A program made the position numbers and the translations under genes. From Bacillota bacterium (GTDB lineage: Bacteria; Bacillota; Desulfitobacteriia; Desulfitobacteriales; JAJXUE01), in the NCBI GenBank assembly GCA_021786555.1, contig JAJYNB010000249.1:1-8292 (forward strand): a DNA stretch of 8,292 nt, given 5' to 3'. The notes under the pieces are model-generated. The model did no database searches and had not been told where the DNA came from. It worked only from the letters and a program-made list of their open reading frames with translations. Each line of letters starts with the position of its first letter. The first letter of the stretch is position 1. Below, one piece after another: positions 5,755-8,292 of this stretch.

Positions 5755-5922
5755 CCTTGTAACCTGAGAGATTCAGCTTTACAGCCTTCCCCTTTGGTGT
5801 TCTCCTGTCGAGAAACTCTCCAGAGTTCCGTCCCAAGCCGGTACTTTTGCCTGAGAGTTTCCGCCCCTGTTGCGAGCAGGGGATTTTCTCCTTCGGCGCC
5901 TTAAGATAAGGTCTCTCCCGAC
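5749..5922 (-). promoter_or_regulatory. Tandem glycine riboswitch (gcvT element)
   Basis: Two successive glycine aptamers are visible on the minus strand. Aptamer 1 (about 5922-5830) has GTCGGGAGAG, GCGCCGAAGGAG, a CCCCTG/CAGGGG stem, then GGAAACTCTCAGGCAAAAG. Aptamer 2 (about 5825-5749) has CTCTGGAGAG, ACACCAAAGGGGAAGG, GAATCTCTCAGGTTACAAGG and ACAGAG closing P1 against CTCTG. The GAGAG...CTCTCAGG pairs and the CCGAAGGRG-type cores are the hallmarks of this class. A short linker of a few bases separates the aptamers, as in cooperative tandem forms. The element sits directly before gcvT with a terminator sharing its last helix, so the expected logic is glycine ON at the transcription level. 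Boundaries are approximate, drawn by eye. Confidence 0.95.
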
Positions 5923-5942
5923 GAGGTCATCCGGTCAGTATT

Positions 5943-5972
5943 CAGTTACCACATGTTATTCTATGCCGGCAA
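5943..5972 (-). promoter_or_regulatory. Candidate gcv promoter upstream of the riboswitch
   Basis: On the minus strand TTGCCG (5972-5967) and TAACTG (5948-5943) are separated by 18 bases and preceded by TG in an extended -10 arrangement. A second candidate -10, TAGAAT (5963-5958), overlaps the spacer but lacks a good -35. Either would place the transcript start roughly 15-30 bases before aptamer 1. The match to the housekeeping consensus is weak, so only the approximate location is supported. Confidence 0.35.
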
Positions 5973-6072
5973 AACTATTCCTGCCTAAACACGGGCCGAA
6001 AAGGCGTTTTTTTTCTTTCCGCCCGCTGCAGCACCCCCGCCCAGTTTGTCAGGGGGGTCTCAGTCAGTCGGC

Positions 6073-6097
6073 AAGGACCGTCCCCAAGTGACTCAAA
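6073..6097 (-). repeat. REP-like repeat copy 6, partial
   Basis: On the minus strand TTTGAGTCACTTGGGGACGG is followed by TCCTT, then diverges. The second half (TTGACTCAC) is missing or degenerate (6061-6072 reads as a poor match). It abuts copy 5 in the same orientation. The neighbouring bases 6033-6058 can form a GC-rich ACCCCC/GGGGGT stem without a U tract; I see no other signal between 5975 and 6072. Confidence 0.75.
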
Positions 6098-6133
6098 AGT
6101 GAGTCAAACAAGAACCGTCCCCAGGTGACTCAA
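6097..6133 (-). repeat. REP-like repeat copy 5, contributing the adenine deaminase stop codon
   Basis: On the minus strand this reads TTTGAGTCACCTGGGGACGG, then TTCTTGTTTGACTCACTT. TGAGTCA (6132-6126) and TGACTCA (6106-6100) form the same 7-base stem as in other copies. It differs from the rest by CC for CT before the G run and by its spacer. The TGA at 6132-6130, the first bases of its conserved TGAGTCA, is the stop codon of the adenine deaminase gene. Confidence 0.85.
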
Positions 6134-7854
6134 AGGGTAAGAGTGGTGAGGGAGAATTTTTCTACATCTACCAAGCCCAGGTCTGTCAGCTTCAGCTCCG
6201 GTATTACGGGCAGGGACAGGAAAGCCAGAGTCATGAAAGGGTCTACGCCCGGTGATACACCCAGGGTCCGGGCCGCTGCATGCAGTGACGCCAAATTCCG
6301 GGCCACATCCTCAGGAGAATCGGTTGAGATCAGGCCGGCGATGGGCAGGGCCAGCTTGCCTATTACCCTTTCCCCCTCTACCAGGCACAGTCCGCCCCCC
6401 AGCTGGACGCAAGTGCGGATGGCCAGGTCCATCTCAGCGTCACTCATCCCCGCCACCACCAGGTTATGGGAGTCGTGGGCCACTGTGGAGGCCAGGGCGC
6501 CTTTTTTCAGTCCAAGGCCTTGCACGAAGCCGATACCAATGCGCCCCGTCTCATGATGGCGCTCCAGCACCGCAATTTTGGCGGTTCCCTGCTCGGGGTC
6601 CGGCTGAATAACTCCCGCCTTAACCGGCAGTTCCCGGACCAGGGCCAAGGTGACCAGGGACTGTTCTTTTACCCCTATAACCCGTACCTGCGCCTTTGAT
6701 CCCTTGGTTCCAGCAGACTGGACAACCAGCTTTTCCCGGCGCCAGTCACCCAGGCGCACACTGTCGGTCAATCCGTCAACACTTTTGCGCTGAAAACTGG
6801 GCCGTACCCCATTGCGGCTTTGCTCTTTTCCCTGCCAGTATACCGCTTCGATTTCAAACCGCTCTAGGTCGCGCAAAATCACAAAATCCGCCTGGTAGCC
6901 CGGCGCCACGCCCCCCAGCCCCTGTAAGCCTATGGCCCGGGCAGCGTTGATGCTGGCCAGCTGAATTACCCTGACGGGGGGCTGTCCGGCCCCGATGGCC
7001 AGGCGCACCAGATGGTCGATGCTGCCCTGCTGCAGCAGGTCGTTGGGTTGGCGGTCGTCCGTTACCAACAGGCACTGTCCGGCATTTTCCGGATTGAGGG
7101 CGGGAAGGAGGTCAAGCAGGTTTCGGGCGGCGCTTCCTTCCCGCAGCATGACATGAAAGCCGCGGCGCAGCCGCTCCAGGGCCTCGGCGGCGCTGGAGCA
7201 CTCATGCTCAGTGTGAATCCCGGCCAGGTAATAGGCATTTAAATCCTGAGGCAAGATTCCCGGCGCATGTCCGTCCCTGAAACTCACGGGAAGTTCCAGC
7301 TTGGCTGAGATGTCCGGCCTGGCTTCCAACACCGCCGGATAATTCATGACTTCCCCCAGCCCAATTACTTTGGGGTGGGGGATGAATTCCTCCAGGTCCG
7401 CTGCTTCCAGCCTCGCCCCTGACGTTTCCAGTGAGGTGGCTGGAACACAGGAGGGGAGGACCACAAAGGAGTTAAAAGGCAGGCCAGACAGACCTGCCAG
7501 CATATAGCGAATCCCCTTTGCCCCGCAGACATTGGCAATCTCATGCGGGTCCACGACAGCGGTGGTAACCCCGTGGGCCAGAAGCACGGAACAAAACTCC
7601 TCCGGACAAAGGTGAGAACTTTCGATGTGGACATGCCCGTCGATAAGCCCCGGGGTAACGTATTTTTCTGCCAGATCGATTTCGTTTTCAGCCAGGGGGA
7701 AACTGCCAATGCCGATAAATTTGCCGCCATCAATTCCTATATCGGTAAGATGAATTTCTCCGGAGAAGACATTTACCAGCCTGGCCCGGCGCAGCACCAA
7801 GTCAATCCTGGTTCTCCCCCTCGCCGCATCCATCTCTTCCTTCCGGCATGCCAT
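6130..7854 (-). CDS. ade: Adenine deaminase (AdeC-type, metal-dependent)
   Basis: This 574-residue amidohydrolase-superfamily enzyme hydrolyses adenine to hypoxanthine and ammonia in purine salvage or breakdown. Signatures in order are the N-terminal composite-domain strands, then TPGLIDGHVHIESSHL with the HxH metal ligands (about 67-82), VDPHEIANVCG, GLGEVMNYP, DGHAPGI, TEHECSS and LVTDDRQP with a metal-binding Asp. In the AdeC-specific C-terminal domain are VAHDSHNLVV and FMTLAFLSLPVIPELKLTD. The length is normal. The ATG at 7854 follows the upstream amidohydrolase stop by 14 bases and has GGGGG nine bases upstream. An ATG seven codons later, preceded by AAGGAAGAG, is an equally good start. 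The last codons (TTLTL) run into a REP-like repeat that supplies the TGA, so the original tail may have been slightly altered. It is likely co-transcribed with the upstream amidohydrolase gene. Confidence 0.95.
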   Translation of the reverse strand: MACRKEEMDAARGRTRIDLVLRRARLVNVFSGEIHLTDIGIDGGKFIGIGSFPLAENEIDLAEKYVTPGLIDGHVHIESSHLCPEEFCSVLLAHGVTTAVVDPHEIANVCGAKGIRYMLAGLSGLPFNSFVVLPSCVPATSLETSGARLEAADLEEFIPHPKVIGLGEVMNYPAVLEARPDISAKLELPVSFRDGHAPGILPQDLNAYYLAGIHTEHECSSAAEALERLRRGFHVMLREGSAARNLLDLLPALNPENAGQCLLVTDDRQPNDLLQQGSIDHLVRLAIGAGQPPVRVIQLASINAARAIGLQGLGGVAPGYQADFVILRDLERFEIEAVYWQGKEQSRNGVRPSFQRKSVDGLTDSVRLGDWRREKLVVQSAGTKGSKAQVRVIGVKEQSLVTLALVRELPVKAGVIQPDPEQGTAKIAVLERHHETGRIGIGFVQGLGLKKGALASTVAHDSHNLVVAGMSDAEMDLAIRTCVQLGGGLCLVEGERVIGKLALPIAGLISTDSPEDVARNLASLHAAARTLGVSPGVDPFMTLAFLSLPVIPELKLTDLGLVDVEKFSLTTLTL

Positions 7855-7868
7855 CCCCGTATACCCCC

Positions 7869-8292
7869 TTAACTCAAACCTGCCCGCCTAAGCACCCGCT
7901 TCAGGCTCTCAGTGGAACTTTGCTTCAGCCGGGCCAGATCTATGGTCTTCAGTTCCCGGTCCTCCATCACAATCTGGCCGTCCACCATGGTCAGGCGCAC
8001 ATCACTGGAGCGGGCCTGGTACACCAGTTGGGAATATACATCCACGTGCTCGTTGGGCCAGGTGTGGAGACCTTGCAGGCTGACAACAGCCAGGTCTGCT
8101 CTTTTGCCCGCTTCTACGCTTCCCAGGTCCCCTTCATGCCCAATGGCCCGGGCCCCTCCCAAGGTAGCCAGTTCAAACACCTTCCAGGCCGGCATCACCG
8201 TTGGGCCATGCAGGGGCTTTTGAATCAAAGCGGCATGGCGCATCTCCACAAACCCGTCCAGGTTGTTGTTGCAGGGCGCTCCGTCCGCTCCC
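7869..8292 (-). CDS. Amidohydrolase (nucleobase/adenosine-deaminase-like), C-terminal 140 residues
   Basis: The gene enters from the right edge of the window, so its N-terminus and HxH metal motif are not visible. The frame begins GADGAPCNNNLDGFVEMRHA, the conserved block of the ATZ/TRZ–SsnA–MtaD group of cytosolic aminohydrolases, with the metal-binding Asp of GADGAP and the NNN-LD turn. The composite beta domain follows: ATLGGARAIG, then GSVEAGKRADLAVV and the C-terminal VDGQIVMEDREL. Members deaminate S-adenosylhomocysteine, methylthioadenosine, 5'-deoxyadenosine, guanine or triazines; the visible part does not decide between them. The TAA at 7871-7869 lies 14 bases before the adenine deaminase start on the same strand, suggesting an operon of two deaminases acting on purines. 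Confidence 0.88.
   Translation of the reverse strand, partial: GADGAPCNNNLDGFVEMRHAALIQKPLHGPTVMPAWKVFELATLGGARAIGHEGDLGSVEAGKRADLAVVSLQGLHTWPNEHVDVYSQLVYQARSSDVRLTMVDGQIVMEDRELKTIDLARLKQSSTESLKRVLRRAGLS

Noticed and set aside
5994..6014. A plus-strand intrinsic terminator (GCC-GAAAA-GGC followed by eight T)
   Set aside because: The stem is only three base pairs, and no plus-strand gene ends nearby. On the minus strand, where the genes lie, the run is A rather than U.
6033..6058. A terminator for adenine deaminase from the ACCCCC/GGGGGT pair
   Set aside because: The stem is short and low in sequence complexity, and no U tract follows on the minus strand.

Overview
The window looks like a piece of chromosome from an anaerobic, moderately GC-rich Firmicute of the Clostridia / Desulfotomaculum-Moorella-Pelotomaculum type. 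This rests on the two-subunit glycine decarboxylase (gcvPA/gcvPB), the order gcvT-gcvH-gcvPA-gcvPB, a tandem glycine riboswitch, strong AGGAGG-type ribosome binding sites, an AdeC-type adenine deaminase and a corrinoid-protein fragment. The lineage is inferred from gene content and intergenic sequence style; no species-level marker is present.

Layout: all intact genes are on the minus strand, so they read from right to left. At the right edge is the C-terminal part of an amidohydrolase (7869-8292). Fourteen bases later comes adenine deaminase (6130-7854). A 479-base gap (5651-6129) holds repeat copies, then a leader with a tandem glycine riboswitch (about 5749-5922) and a terminator/antiterminator platform (5710-5754). 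Next is gcvT (4556-5650, TTG start). A 428-base gap (4128-4555) is packed with non-coding debris: a 7-base tandem repeat, an orphan set of four hairpins resembling the right end / omega-RNA of an IS200/IS605 element, and two and a half copies of a REP-like repeat. Then come gcvH (3741-4127), gcvPA (2397-3737) and gcvPB (937-2400), tightly coupled by a 3-base gap and an ATGA overlap. A hairpin and one more REP-like copy follow, then a GNAT-type acetyltransferase (106-858). Its 3' end converges on, and overlaps, a truncated corrinoid-protein gene on the plus strand (3-125).

How it works together: T, H and the two P subunits supply three of the four glycine-cleavage components (the L protein is not here). 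They convert glycine to CO2, ammonia and methylene-tetrahydrofolate. The riboswitch should switch the operon on when glycine is abundant. The upstream deaminase genes point to purine or nucleobase catabolism, which in some clostridia ends in glycine; that link is inference.

No wholly new protein system is visible. The interest lies in the non-coding sequence: a REP-like family at three gene-block borders (supplying one stop codon and abutting one start), an orphan omega-RNA-like structure inside the gcv operon, and a heptamer array that begins at the gcvT stop codon.
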